Assembly (NCBI RefSeq): GCF_004799325.1 | Contig: NZ_SSMD01000008.1 | Coordinates: 112,777 to 176,776, forward strand | Source of the DNA: Thalassobius vesicularis | GTDB taxonomy: Bacteria; Pseudomonadota; Alphaproteobacteria; Rhodobacterales; Rhodobacteraceae | Reading direction: 5' to 3' | Length of the DNA stretch: 64,000 bases | In this document: positions 42,326 to 50,378 of the stretch, piece after piece | Layout of the letters: each line of letters opens with the position of its first letter | Numbering within the stretch: position 1 is the first letter of the stretch | The notes under the pieces: model-generated | Told to the model about the DNA's origin: nothing | The model's input: the letters and a program-made list of their open reading frames with translations, nothing else | The model's database searches: none | Made by a program: the position numbers and the translations under genes

Positions 42326-44259
42326 GACTTTTCCTTTTGCAGGTCTGCGATGGGCTGAATGGTTTCCGGGTTGCTGATCGACGACAGATCGCCTGGATCT
42401 TCACCGAGAAAGGCGGCGCGCACGACACGGCGCATGGTTTTCATGCTGCGGGTCTTGGGCAGCGCTTCGACAAAGTGGATCTCGCGCGGGCGGAAGGGTT
42501 TCGAGACGATCTCCCCGACACGATCCTTGAGCCGGTTCACGAGCTCCGCGTCCGGCGACACATTTGGTGCCGCCACGCAGACGCAGACGACAGCCACGCC
42601 CTTGATGTCATCAGGTGCCGCGATGGCCGCGGCGTCCACCACCTCTCCGGTTTCGGTCAGGGCCGCCTCGATCTCGGGCGGGCCGATGCGTTTGCCGGCG
42701 ATGTTCAGCGTGTCGTCCGACCGGCCCAGGATATACCATGTCCCGTCCGGATCGCAGCGCACCCAGTCGCCGTGCCGCCAGAGGCCGGGGAAGGTGGACC
42801 AGTAGGTTTCAAGGTAGCGATCGCGGTCCCCCCAGATGGCCGGGGTCAGACCCAGAGGCGGCTGGGTCACGACCAGTTCGCCGACCTCGCCCGGTGCGGC
42901 TTCGCTGCCGTCCTGGCGCAGAACCTTGGCCCCGACACCCAGGGCCTGGGCCGAAAATCCGCCGGGCTTGAGCTCGTGCAGCACGGTCGAGGTCAGGATC
43001 GCGCCAAAAAGCTCGGTCCCGCCCGAGATGTTCAGCGGCACGGCGCGGCGGCGACAGATATGATCGAGCTGCCAGAGCCAGGCATCCTCGGTCCAGGGCT
43101 CGCCGGTCGAGGCGACGATGCGCAGGGACGACAAGTCGTAGCCCGACAAAGATTCAGTATCCTGCGTCATGAACTGCCGTACCAGGGTCGGGGCCACGCC
43201 GAGATGCGTGACCTCCATCTCGGACGCAAGACGCAACAGCCTGAAGGGATCGCCGGGCATTGATGGTGCGCCCTCGGCCAGCACCAGAGTCGAACCGGAC
43301 AAGAGCACCGACAAAAGGGTAAGCGGTCCCATGACCCACCCCATGTCGGTCATCCAGAGGTGCCGGTCATCCCGTTTCATGTCGAGGCAAAGCAGGAAAT
43401 CGGCCGTGGCCTTGGCCTGCACGCCCAAATGGGTATGCACGACACCCTTGGGCCGCCCGGTGGTGCCCGATGTATAGGCGATGAGAAAGGTGTCATCGGC
43501 ACTGACGGGAACGGCGGCAAGCTCCGGACTGGCGCGGCCCACGGTTTCGCTCCAGTCCAGATCGCGGGCCGGATCGGCTACCGCACCGCCGAACCGTCGC
43601 AGGCTGATCACGGTATGAACCGATGGTACGTCGGTCAAAGCCTGGGCAAGGGTCGCTTCCATCCAGACCGGCTTGCCTCGCCGGGGTGTGGCATCCGCCG
43701 TCAACACCGCCACGGCATCCGCGTCGTTCAGGCGCGATACGATGGCATGGGGCGCAAAACCGGAAAACAGCGGCACCGCAACCGCGCCCAGCCGGGCAAT
43801 ACCCAGAAGCGCGGCCTCGATTTCGGGGATCATCGGCATATAGATGCCCACCGCCTGACCGGGCCTTACACCGCGCGCGGCAAGGGCCGAGGCGACGCGG
43901 GAGGCTTCGGCGGTAAGGTCGGAATAGGTCCAGCGGCGGCGGCTTCCGTCTTCGCCGACCCAGTCGATTGCGACCTTGTCGCCCAAGCCATCGGCAATTC
44001 GGGCGTCAAGACAGGTTTCCGTCAGATTCAAAGTACTCCCGACGGCCCACCGGATCGATTCGGGCCCTTCGGAGATATCTCGCAACCGGCTGTAGGGCCG
44101 CGCGAACCGTATCCCGGCATGGTCAATGATCTGGCCCCAGAACCAGTCTGGGTCTTCATTCGAACGGTGGACGAGCTCCTCGTAACTGTGAATGCCACAG
44201 TCTTTCAGAAATGAGGTCAGCGTGCTTGTCCGCTGGATTTCAGAGCCTGGCTGAAACAT
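42322..44259 (-). CDS. acetyl/propionyl-CoA synthetase-family ligase
   Basis: 645 aa from ATG 44259 (AAAGG upstream). ACS architecture: DPDWFWGQIIDHAGI N-terminus, YTSGTTGRPKGVVHTH, GGTELFG, GDWVRCDPDGTWYILGRSDDTLNIAGKRIGPPEIE, and TRSMKTMRRVVRA with the catalytic Lys (usual SGK is SMK). It should activate a short or branched acid with AMP formation. First gene of a unit with NmrA-like and AraC genes. Confidence 0.88.
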   Translation of the reverse strand: MFQPGSEIQRTSTLTSFLKDCGIHSYEELVHRSNEDPDWFWGQIIDHAGIRFARPYSRLRDISEGPESIRWAVGSTLNLTETCLDARIADGLGDKVAIDWVGEDGSRRRWTYSDLTAEASRVASALAARGVRPGQAVGIYMPMIPEIEAALLGIARLGAVAVPLFSGFAPHAIVSRLNDADAVAVLTADATPRRGKPVWMEATLAQALTDVPSVHTVISLRRFGGAVADPARDLDWSETVGRASPELAAVPVSADDTFLIAYTSGTTGRPKGVVHTHLGVQAKATADFLLCLDMKRDDRHLWMTDMGWVMGPLTLLSVLLSGSTLVLAEGAPSMPGDPFRLLRLASEMEVTHLGVAPTLVRQFMTQDTESLSGYDLSSLRIVASTGEPWTEDAWLWQLDHICRRRAVPLNISGGTELFGAILTSTVLHELKPGGFSAQALGVGAKVLRQDGSEAAPGEVGELVVTQPPLGLTPAIWGDRDRYLETYWSTFPGLWRHGDWVRCDPDGTWYILGRSDDTLNIAGKRIGPPEIEAALTETGEVVDAAAIAAPDDIKGVAVVCVCVAAPNVSPDAELVNRLKDRVGEIVSKPFRPREIHFVEALPKTRSMKTMRRVVRAAFLGEDPGDLSSISNPETIQPIADLQKEKS

Positions 44260-44284
44260 TCGCAACCTTTCTAGAATGAGAAAG

Positions 44285-44305
44285 GGCCGCACAAAAGGCG
44301 CGGCC
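44285..44305. terminator. GC stem-loop downstream of the BadH-like gene
   Basis: GGCCGC (44285-44290) and GCGGCC (44300-44305) can pair around a 9-base loop, 68 bp after the minus-strand SDR stop and just before the ACS-type gene. No T-run. A terminator role is only plausible. Confidence 0.35.
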
Positions 44306-44372
44306 AGTCGGGGAGGTAACTCTTGGCACGGTTTGGCAGCAACGCCTTGTGTCCGGCGCTGCTGTCATGGCT

Positions 44373-45134
44373 TCAGCCGTGCATGGACAAGCCGCCCGAA
44401 ACCGAAATCACCTGACCGGTGATGAATCCCGCGTCGTCGGACGACAGGAAGCAGATGATTCCTGGGTAATCTGTCGGCTGCGCCAGGCGCTTCATCGGAA
44501 TCGCCCGCTTGAGACCCTCGGCGATCTTTTGACCGGCCTCGCCTTCGGCAACCTGAGCGAACAGAGGCGTATCGGTCGGGCCGGGGGCGACCGCATTCAA
44601 TTGAATACCTTTACGCGCCAGTTCGCGCGCTACGGTTTTGGTGAACGAGATGATGCCACCCTTGCAGGCAGAATACACGGCTTCGCCGGATGATCCGACG
44701 CGTCCGGCGTCGGACGCGATGTTGACCACACGGCCGCCGCCGTTCTTGACCATGCCCGGAAGCACCGCGTGATGCATATTCAGCGGACCGTAAAGATTGA
44801 TGTCGATGACCTTCTTCCAAAGGTCGGGATCGGTGTCGAGGAACGGTTTGATCACGTCCCAGCCCGCGTTGTTCACCAGCACATCAATCGGGCCGCCGGA
44901 TTCGAACTCGGCCACCGCCGTGTCGACTTGACTACGGTCGGTGATATCTACCTTGAAGGCCTGCGCCTTCCCGCCAGCCTCGGTGATCAGTCGGACAGTT
45001 TCCTCCGCCCCATCCTTGTTCAGATCGAAAACGGCAACTTCGGCGCCCTCTTCGCCGAACCTTTCGCACACCGCGCGCCCGATGCCGCTGCCGCCGCCGG
45101 TCACGATCACGCGTTTTCCACTCAACCCTCGCAT
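44373..45134 (-). CDS. badH: SDR, 2-hydroxycyclohexanecarboxyl-CoA dehydrogenase (BadH)-like
   Basis: 253 aa; ATG 45134 is set by GAGGAGG upstream. TGGGSGIGRAVCERF, VFDLNKDGAE (NAD-type Asp), LVNNAGWDVIKPFLDT, NMHHAVLPGMV, NIASDAGRVGSSGEAVY, ACKGG, PGPTDTPLF and DDAGFITGQVISVSGGL follow BadH almost segment by segment. BadH oxidises 2-hydroxycyclohexanecarboxyl-CoA to the 2-oxo thioester during alicyclic acid degradation. No BadI-type ring-cleaving partner is adjacent. Divergent from the double TetR gene across operator 4. Confidence 0.85.
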   Translation of the reverse strand: MRGLSGKRVIVTGGGSGIGRAVCERFGEEGAEVAVFDLNKDGAEETVRLITEAGGKAQAFKVDITDRSQVDTAVAEFESGGPIDVLVNNAGWDVIKPFLDTDPDLWKKVIDINLYGPLNMHHAVLPGMVKNGGGRVVNIASDAGRVGSSGEAVYSACKGGIISFTKTVARELARKGIQLNAVAPGPTDTPLFAQVAEGEAGQKIAEGLKRAIPMKRLAQPTDYPGIICFLSSDDAGFITGQVISVSGGLSMHG

Positions 45135-45200
45135 ATGGAGGTCCTCCTCTTCCGCTTTCATCTTGGCAAAGAACTTGATTCGGAACGTTCCTTGCGTTAT

Positions 45201-45216
45201 TCTAACATTTGTTAGA
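45201..45216. promoter_or_regulatory. TetR-type operator 4, perfect palindrome, divergent
   Basis: TCTAACATTTGTTAGA, identical to operator 1. Minus strand: TTGCAT (45221-45226), 16 bp, TAGAAT (45199-45204), a good promoter for the BadH-like gene. Plus strand: TTGCGT (45192-45197) before TTAGAT (45213-45218) for the regulator. Autoregulation of the TetR fusion is strongly suggested. Confidence 0.8.
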
Positions 45217-45225
45217 TTTAATGCA

Positions 45226-46626
45226 ATGGACAGTCTCGTGTCCCGCAAGTATCGAAATGGAATGGTACACAAGACTGACCCCCCCAGGACACTGAGCGAA
45301 GACTTGAGCAAGTCTGAGAGGACACGTGAGGGTATCCTTTCGGCGGCTGCGCGACTTTTTCGGTATGAAGGCTATCACGCAACGACTATGCGCGACATCG
45401 CGCAGGAAGCTGGCATTGAGGCCGGCAGCATTTATTATCATTTTCAATCCAAGGACCAGATTCTGAGCGAAGTTCTCGATCTTGGCGTCCGTCAACTATA
45501 TCAGGCGGTCAGTGAAATCGTTCGGTCGGCACCGACAAGTTCGGAGGATTTTCGCAAGACTTTCGGACTGCTGATTGAAACACACCTTGCCTACCTATTG
45601 ACCGACAGCGACTTTACGTCAGCCAATATTCGGAACTATCCGATGTTGTCGGACGAAACACGCGCCCCGCATCGCGAATTGCGTGCATCATATGCGGGTG
45701 CCTGGGGCAAATTCCTGAATGACGCCAAACGCGCCGACCACCTTCGAAGCGACATATCCACTGCTGTGATCCGCCAGTTCATCCTGAGTGCCATGAACTG
45801 GACCGTAGAATGGTACGATGTCGACTCGTATCCGGTGCGCATACTCGCGGAACGAATGAGTAAGCTGATACTTGACGGAATGTGTCCACATCGCAAGGCG
45901 GATACCGAAGGCTTGAAGCTGTGCCCCGCCACTACCGCCAAAACCCCGGATCCCGACAGCAAGGCGGCTAAGACCCGTGCAGAAATTCTAAAGGCCGCAG
46001 CGCGCGTTCTGAGGGACAATGGCTACAAGGCGACCACGCTGAGAAAGATCGCGGAAGAAGCGGACATGAAAGCGGGCAGCGTCTATTACCATTTCAACTC
46101 CAAAGAAGCGATCGTTGACGAAGTTCTAAACGCCGGACTGAGGGACTTGCTATCAGGTGTCGAAGCCGCCGTTCGGAAATTCGATGCCCCGTACGATCAT
46201 CACGCCAAGATAGCGACTGCAATCTGGGCGCACCTGGATTTCCTCTTCAAGGCAAGTGAATTCACCTCGGCGAATATCAGAAGCTATGGAATGCTCCCCA
46301 ATCATTTCAGGGAGAGGCACAGGGGTATTCGCCATGAGTATGGAAAACTCTGGGATCGGATACTCCGTGAAGCTCAGGACGACGGTGCCATACGGTCGGA
46401 TATCAAGATCGTCCCCTTGCGCCAAGTGATGTTGGGTGCCTTAAACTGGACGGTGGAATGGTTCGACCCGAACAAGGCAGGAGTGGAAGGATATCTATCA
46501 CTGCCTGAATTCTCCAGCATGCTCATCAATCTGCTATTGGAAGGCATTTGTAACCGGGAAGCGACCCCGTCCACAGGACAAGGTAGCCCTGAAAGCGGTT
46601 GCCCCGGTCAGACCAGAAGGAAGTGA
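45226..46626 (+). CDS. tandem double-TetR repressor (two complete KstR2-like TetR modules in one chain)
   Basis: 466 aa, about twice a normal TetR. Module 1 (about 32-225) has the HTH RDIAQEAGIEAGSIYYHFQSK and ligand domain with DFTSANIRNY and NWTVEWYD. After a short linker, module 2 (about 246-445) has RKIAEEADMKAGSVYYHFNSK, EFTSANIRSY and NWTVEWFD. The shared motifs show internal duplication. TetRs act as dimers, so one chain could be a covalent dimer. Ligand class by family: acyl-CoA. Start uncertain: ATG 45226 would be nearly leaderless, ATG 45262 is the alternative. Its 3' end overlaps the convergent thioesterase by 19 bp. Confidence 0.88.
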   Translation: MDSLVSRKYRNGMVHKTDPPRTLSEDLSKSERTREGILSAAARLFRYEGYHATTMRDIAQEAGIEAGSIYYHFQSKDQILSEVLDLGVRQLYQAVSEIVRSAPTSSEDFRKTFGLLIETHLAYLLTDSDFTSANIRNYPMLSDETRAPHRELRASYAGAWGKFLNDAKRADHLRSDISTAVIRQFILSAMNWTVEWYDVDSYPVRILAERMSKLILDGMCPHRKADTEGLKLCPATTAKTPDPDSKAAKTRAEILKAAARVLRDNGYKATTLRKIAEEADMKAGSVYYHFNSKEAIVDEVLNAGLRDLLSGVEAAVRKFDAPYDHHAKIATAIWAHLDFLFKASEFTSANIRSYGMLPNHFRERHRGIRHEYGKLWDRILREAQDDGAIRSDIKIVPLRQVMLGALNWTVEWFDPNKAGVEGYLSLPEFSSMLINLLLEGICNREATPSTGQGSPESGCPGQTRRK

Positions 46627-47009
46627 TACAGCCCTTCGGCAACCGCCTTTTCCCGATCCGTCTGCCAGCTGAGCACGCTGACGCTTGCCATCCGCTTGCC
46701 TTTGCGCGTGACGTTAGCGCGCGCAAAAAGCGGTCCCTTCACACCGGGTCTGAGGTAATCGACGGTCAGGTTGATCGGCTTGGCCGGAACGTCGGCGAAA
46801 TCGGGCTGTACCGCGATGGCGGCAGTGGCCTCCATAAAACTCGCGATTATGCCGCCATGGTAGTACTCCATGATCGGGTTACCGATATGGCGGTCATCAA
46901 AGGTCATTTCCGCCTCAGCATGGAGACTGTCTAGACTTCTGACCTCAAAGTTGAGAAATCGGAAGAACGGCACCCGGGATACATTGGCATTGACAGTTTG
47001 CACGTCCAT
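46608..47009 (-). CDS. hot-dog thioesterase (PaaI family)
   Basis: 133 aa from ATG 47009, which shares its A with the preceding stop (TGATG); GTG 47012 is an alternative. PIMEYYHGGIIASFMEATAAIAV is the hot-dog helix with HGG. It would hydrolyse acyl-CoA, releasing CoA from dead-end or product thioesters. Last gene of the operon from 51593; convergent overlap with the double TetR gene. Confidence 0.82.
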   Translation of the reverse strand: MDVQTVNANVSRVPFFRFLNFEVRSLDSLHAEAEMTFDDRHIGNPIMEYYHGGIIASFMEATAAIAVQPDFADVPAKPINLTVDYLRPGVKGPLFARANVTRKGKRMASVSVLSWQTDREKAVAEGLYHFLLV

Positions 47010-47491
47010 CACGAGGTTTTTCCTTTTGTCATTGCGTCAAACAGGCTGGTTTCGCCGCGCGTCAATGCAAACGAGGCGGTTCCCCTAGCTATTTCAGCAT
47101 CCTCATGGCCCGCGAACCAGACGCTGCCGGAATTGAAGGCGATGTGGCGGGTCTTGCGAAAACAATGCGCTTGAACGATGACATCCGCGCGCGAACGGGC
47201 CGGGCGCAGGTAATCAACTCTGAGGTCAAGAGTGGCCATGGTACTGACGCCTTCGATGGCAACAAAGTTCGCCAGTCCAAAGACACTGTCCAGAAGTGCC
47301 GTCAGGATACCACCGTGGAGCAGCGATTGTTCCGCATCGACGCAAAAGTCCGGATTGAACGGCATCCGAACCCGAACACCTTCCGTCGAGACCTCTTCGA
47401 TCTCAAGCGCCATATGCGTTATCAGACCCTTGCCGCGCGCATTCCACATCTGCGCGATTTGCTCCATCTTCTTTTGGGTGATGTCTGACAT
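47009..47491 (-). CDS. hot-dog thioesterase (PaaI family)
   Basis: 160 aa. AEQSLLHGGILTALLDSVFGLANF is the catalytic helix (HGG, Asp), and LDLRVDYLRPAR the central strand. It is paired with a second hot-dog gene by a TGATG junction; the two may form a hetero-oligomer or act on different chain lengths. It lies 12 bp after the crotonase. Confidence 0.83.
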   Translation of the reverse strand: MSDITQKKMEQIAQMWNARGKGLITHMALEIEEVSTEGVRVRMPFNPDFCVDAEQSLLHGGILTALLDSVFGLANFVAIEGVSTMATLDLRVDYLRPARSRADVIVQAHCFRKTRHIAFNSGSVWFAGHEDAEIARGTASFALTRGETSLFDAMTKGKTS

Positions 47492-47503
47492 GCGATCTTT
47501 CCT

Positions 47504-48307
47504 TTAACGCCCCGTGAAATTGGGTTTTCGTTTTTCGACGAACGCAGCAACCGCCTCGTGGTGGTCTTCGGTCTGATGCATGAGCGCCTGATAGGCCGCC
47601 GCGGAATTCAGGAAATCCGGCAGGTCCATCCGTTCGGCATTGCGCATCAGACGCTTGGCGACCCGCACCGCACGCGGCGGTTTCGCGGCGATGACAGCGG
47701 CCCGTTCGCGGGCACGTTCCATCAATTTTTCATGAGGCACAAGTTCAAGCACCATACCAAGCTCCAGCGCTTCCTTGGCCTCGACCATGCGCCCTGAGAA
47801 GGTCAGATCGGCGGCCTTCTGGTGGCCCAGACGACGCAACAGGAACCAGCTGCCCGCATCGCCCGGAATGATTCCGAGATTCAGAAACACCTCGCCGAAC
47901 CTTGCTTTTTCCGACGCGATGCGCATGTCGCACATCATGGTCAGGTCGCACCCCGCGCCCACCGCCGGGCCGTTGACTGCGGCGATGGTCGGAATATCCA
48001 TGTTGTAGAGCGCAAGCGGCAGCCGCTGCACCCCATCAACATAGCTCTGCGCCGCCGCCAGCGGCTCCTTGCGGAACACGCTGTCGGGATCGTTCATTTC
48101 CTTGATGTCGCCGCCGGCACAAAAGGCCGGGTCGGCGCCGGTCAGGATCATCACGCTGACCTGAGGATCGGCCTGCACCTTGGCGAAGGTCTTCAGAAGG
48201 GCAGCGATCATGTCGTTTCCGGTAACCGGGTTGCGCCGCTCGGGGTCGTTCAGCGTAACCGTGGCGATCCTGTCGGAAATCTCCAGAAGGACGGGCTGTT
48301 TATTCAT
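47504..48307 (-). CDS. enoyl-CoA hydratase/isomerase-family protein
   Basis: 267 aa from ATG 48307 (GGGGAG upstream); ATG 48316 is an alternative. LNDPERRNPVTGNDM, DPAFCAGGDIKEM, NGPAVGAGCDLTMMCD. The first Glu position reads GEVFLNLGIIPGDAGSWFL, with Phe where Glu144 sits; the second is Asp (KAADLTFSG). Crotonase fold is certain, hydratase activity not. It overlaps the SDR 3' end by 8 bp. Confidence 0.82.
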   Translation of the reverse strand: MNKQPVLLEISDRIATVTLNDPERRNPVTGNDMIAALLKTFAKVQADPQVSVMILTGADPAFCAGGDIKEMNDPDSVFRKEPLAAAQSYVDGVQRLPLALYNMDIPTIAAVNGPAVGAGCDLTMMCDMRIASEKARFGEVFLNLGIIPGDAGSWFLLRRLGHQKAADLTFSGRMVEAKEALELGMVLELVPHEKLMERARERAAVIAAKPPRAVRVAKRLMRNAERMDLPDFLNSAAAYQALMHQTEDHHEAVAAFVEKRKPNFTGR

Positions 48308-49154
48308 TCTTGCCATCTCCCCGTTCGCGTTTCTCGAACATCGCGGGGTTGATCATGTCCCGCGCGTCATGACCCATATGCAAGGTCTCACCGCCGTCTA
48401 CATAAATGTCTTCTCCGGTGATGAAACCGCCAAGTTTCGAGGCCAGGAAAATGATCGTGCCTGCGATGTCCTCGGCCGCCCCCATCCGGTTTAGCACCGA
48501 GCGGTTCAGCTTTTTCCACTGTTCCGGCGGAATCGGATAGCGGCCAAGCGCATCGGTCTTGATCGTGCCCGGCGCGACACAGTTCAGCCGGATGCCGTAC
48601 TCGCCCCATTCGGCGGCCAGCGTTTTCATCATGCCCGTCACACCGGCGCGGGCGGCGACGGTGTGTGTAAAGCCGGTAAGCGCGGTGCGCGCAGAGATGG
48701 CGGTGACAAACACAACCGATCCACCATTGTCGTACATGAAGTGATCCGCCGCTGCCCGGGTCATCTGCCAAGATCCGATCAGGTTGTTGCGGATCACGGC
48801 TTCGAAGCCCTTGTTGGTGATATCGCGGGCGGCCGCGATATACTGGCCGCCGGCATTGTTCACCAAAACATCCAACTGCCCATAGTGGTCCTTGATCCGC
48901 CCCATCGCAGCTTCGATACTGTCTTCGTCGCGGGTGTCTCCGGGCACGACAAAGGCCTCGCCCCCCGCCGCCCGGATCATTTCGGCGGTCTCTTCCAGCG
49001 GCTCTTCGCGGCGCGCGAACAGCGCAAGCCTTGCCCCGCAAGCGGCCATTTCGATCGCCGTCGCCCGGCCCATTCCAGATCCGGACCCCGTGACCAGGGC
49101 AACTTGACCCGCCATGAGATCCGACGCGTAACGCCTTGATTTCGCTTCGCTCAT
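48300..49154 (-). CDS. SDR, peroxisomal trans-2-enoyl-CoA reductase (PECR)-like
   Basis: 284 aa. TGSGSGMGRATAIEM, LFARREEPLEETAE (Arg after beta2 suggests NADPH), VNNAGGQYIAAARDIT. The usual YxxxK is replaced by FTHTVAARAGVTGMMKTLAAEWG, the AARAGV form seen in PECR and 2,4-dienoyl-CoA reductases. It probably reduces an enoyl- or dienoyl-CoA double bond. GGGGGCGG SD; 11 bp after the dehydrogenase. Confidence 0.85.
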   Translation of the reverse strand: MSEAKSRRYASDLMAGQVALVTGSGSGMGRATAIEMAACGARLALFARREEPLEETAEMIRAAGGEAFVVPGDTRDEDSIEAAMGRIKDHYGQLDVLVNNAGGQYIAAARDITNKGFEAVIRNNLIGSWQMTRAAADHFMYDNGGSVVFVTAISARTALTGFTHTVAARAGVTGMMKTLAAEWGEYGIRLNCVAPGTIKTDALGRYPIPPEQWKKLNRSVLNRMGAAEDIAGTIIFLASKLGGFITGEDIYVDGGETLHMGHDARDMINPAMFEKRERGDGKNE

Positions 49155-49165
49155 GTTCCGCCCCC

Positions 49166-50365
49166 TTAGTTCTTCAGCAATTCGCCGGAGATGATGAGTT
49201 TGCGAACCTCCTGGGTGCCCGCGCCGACCTCAAGCACGCGACCGGTCCGGTACAGCCGGTTCACTTCGGTATCACGCATGTAGCCTGAGCCGCCGTGAAT
49301 CTGGACAGCTTTGTCCAGCACGAAGGATGTCGCCTCAGCGGCCTTGTAGATCGCCGCAGCGGTGAGCTTGTGGATTTCGCCGCGCCCGCCTTCGCCCTCT
49401 TCGAGGCCTTCACACATGGCAGCGGTGCGCAAGGACAGGCTGCGCGCGGCCTCGATCTGCGTATACATGTCGGCCAGCATCGCCTGAACCATCTGAAAAC
49501 TGGCGATCGGTTTGCCGAATTGCTGGCGTGTCTTGGCGTAATCGATGGAAATATCCAGCGCCCGCTGCGCAATGCCCAGAGCGTTGAAACAGACGATGGC
49601 ACGTTCCAGATCAAGTCCGGACATGGTAACGGCAACCCCGCCATCCAGCTTGCCGACCATGTTTCTGGCCGGAACACGGCAATCTTCGAATACCAGTTCG
49701 CCCGTCGGCGAGCCGCGGAATCCCATCTTGTTGAGCTTCTGCGCCACCTTGAAACCGGGCGTGTCGGTTTCCACGATAAAGGCGGAAATGCCCTTGGCCC
49801 CTTTTTCGGGCGATGTCTTGGCATAGACCAGCACCAGATCGGCAATCGGCCCATTGGTGATGTAGATCTTGGCGCCGTTCAGGATGTAGTCGTCGCCATC
49901 CTTTTTGGCCGTGGTCCGCATCGAGCCAAGCGCATCAGACCCCGCGCCGGGTTCGGTCAGGCCCAGGGCGCCGATCAGCGTGCCGTCGCACAGACCTGGC
50001 AGGTATTTTCGGCGCAACTCGTCATTGGCGTTGCGATAGATGTTGTTGACGCACAAATTGTCATGCGCCACATGGGTCAGTCCGATGGCCGCAGAGGACC
50101 GCGACAGCTGTTCGGTGATGATGCAGGCCGAGGTGAAATCCAACCCAGCGCCGCCGAATTCCGGCGGCACGTTCAGTCCCAGGTAGCCCATTTCGCCCAG
50201 CTTGGGGAAAACCGAAGACGGCAGATCATCAGTATCGTCCATTTCGGCGTTCAGATGGTGGAATTCTGACATGAAGAACTTGCCGGCCTGATCGGCCAGC
50301 GCCTGCTGTTCGTCCGTCATGAAATGTGTCGGCAGAGCGATGTCGTTGCGCAGTTGCTTGTTCAT
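49166..50365 (-). CDS. isovaleryl-CoA-dehydrogenase-like acyl-CoA dehydrogenase
   Basis: 399 aa from ATG 50365. VPPEFGGAGLDFTSA, GLTEPGAGSDALGSMRTTA, KMGFRGSPTGELVFEDCRVP, and MSGLDLERAIV with the helix-G Glu base of isovaleryl-CoA dehydrogenase, ending EVGAGTQEVRKLIISGELL. It oxidises a short methyl-branched acyl-CoA. Adjacent to a close paralogue (50379), which suggests recent duplication with divergence. Confidence 0.9.
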   Translation of the reverse strand: MNKQLRNDIALPTHFMTDEQQALADQAGKFFMSEFHHLNAEMDDTDDLPSSVFPKLGEMGYLGLNVPPEFGGAGLDFTSACIITEQLSRSSAAIGLTHVAHDNLCVNNIYRNANDELRRKYLPGLCDGTLIGALGLTEPGAGSDALGSMRTTAKKDGDDYILNGAKIYITNGPIADLVLVYAKTSPEKGAKGISAFIVETDTPGFKVAQKLNKMGFRGSPTGELVFEDCRVPARNMVGKLDGGVAVTMSGLDLERAIVCFNALGIAQRALDISIDYAKTRQQFGKPIASFQMVQAMLADMYTQIEAARSLSLRTAAMCEGLEEGEGGRGEIHKLTAAAIYKAAEATSFVLDKAVQIHGGSGYMRDTEVNRLYRTGRVLEVGAGTQEVRKLIISGELLKN

Positions 50366-50378
50366 TGTCTCGTCCCCC

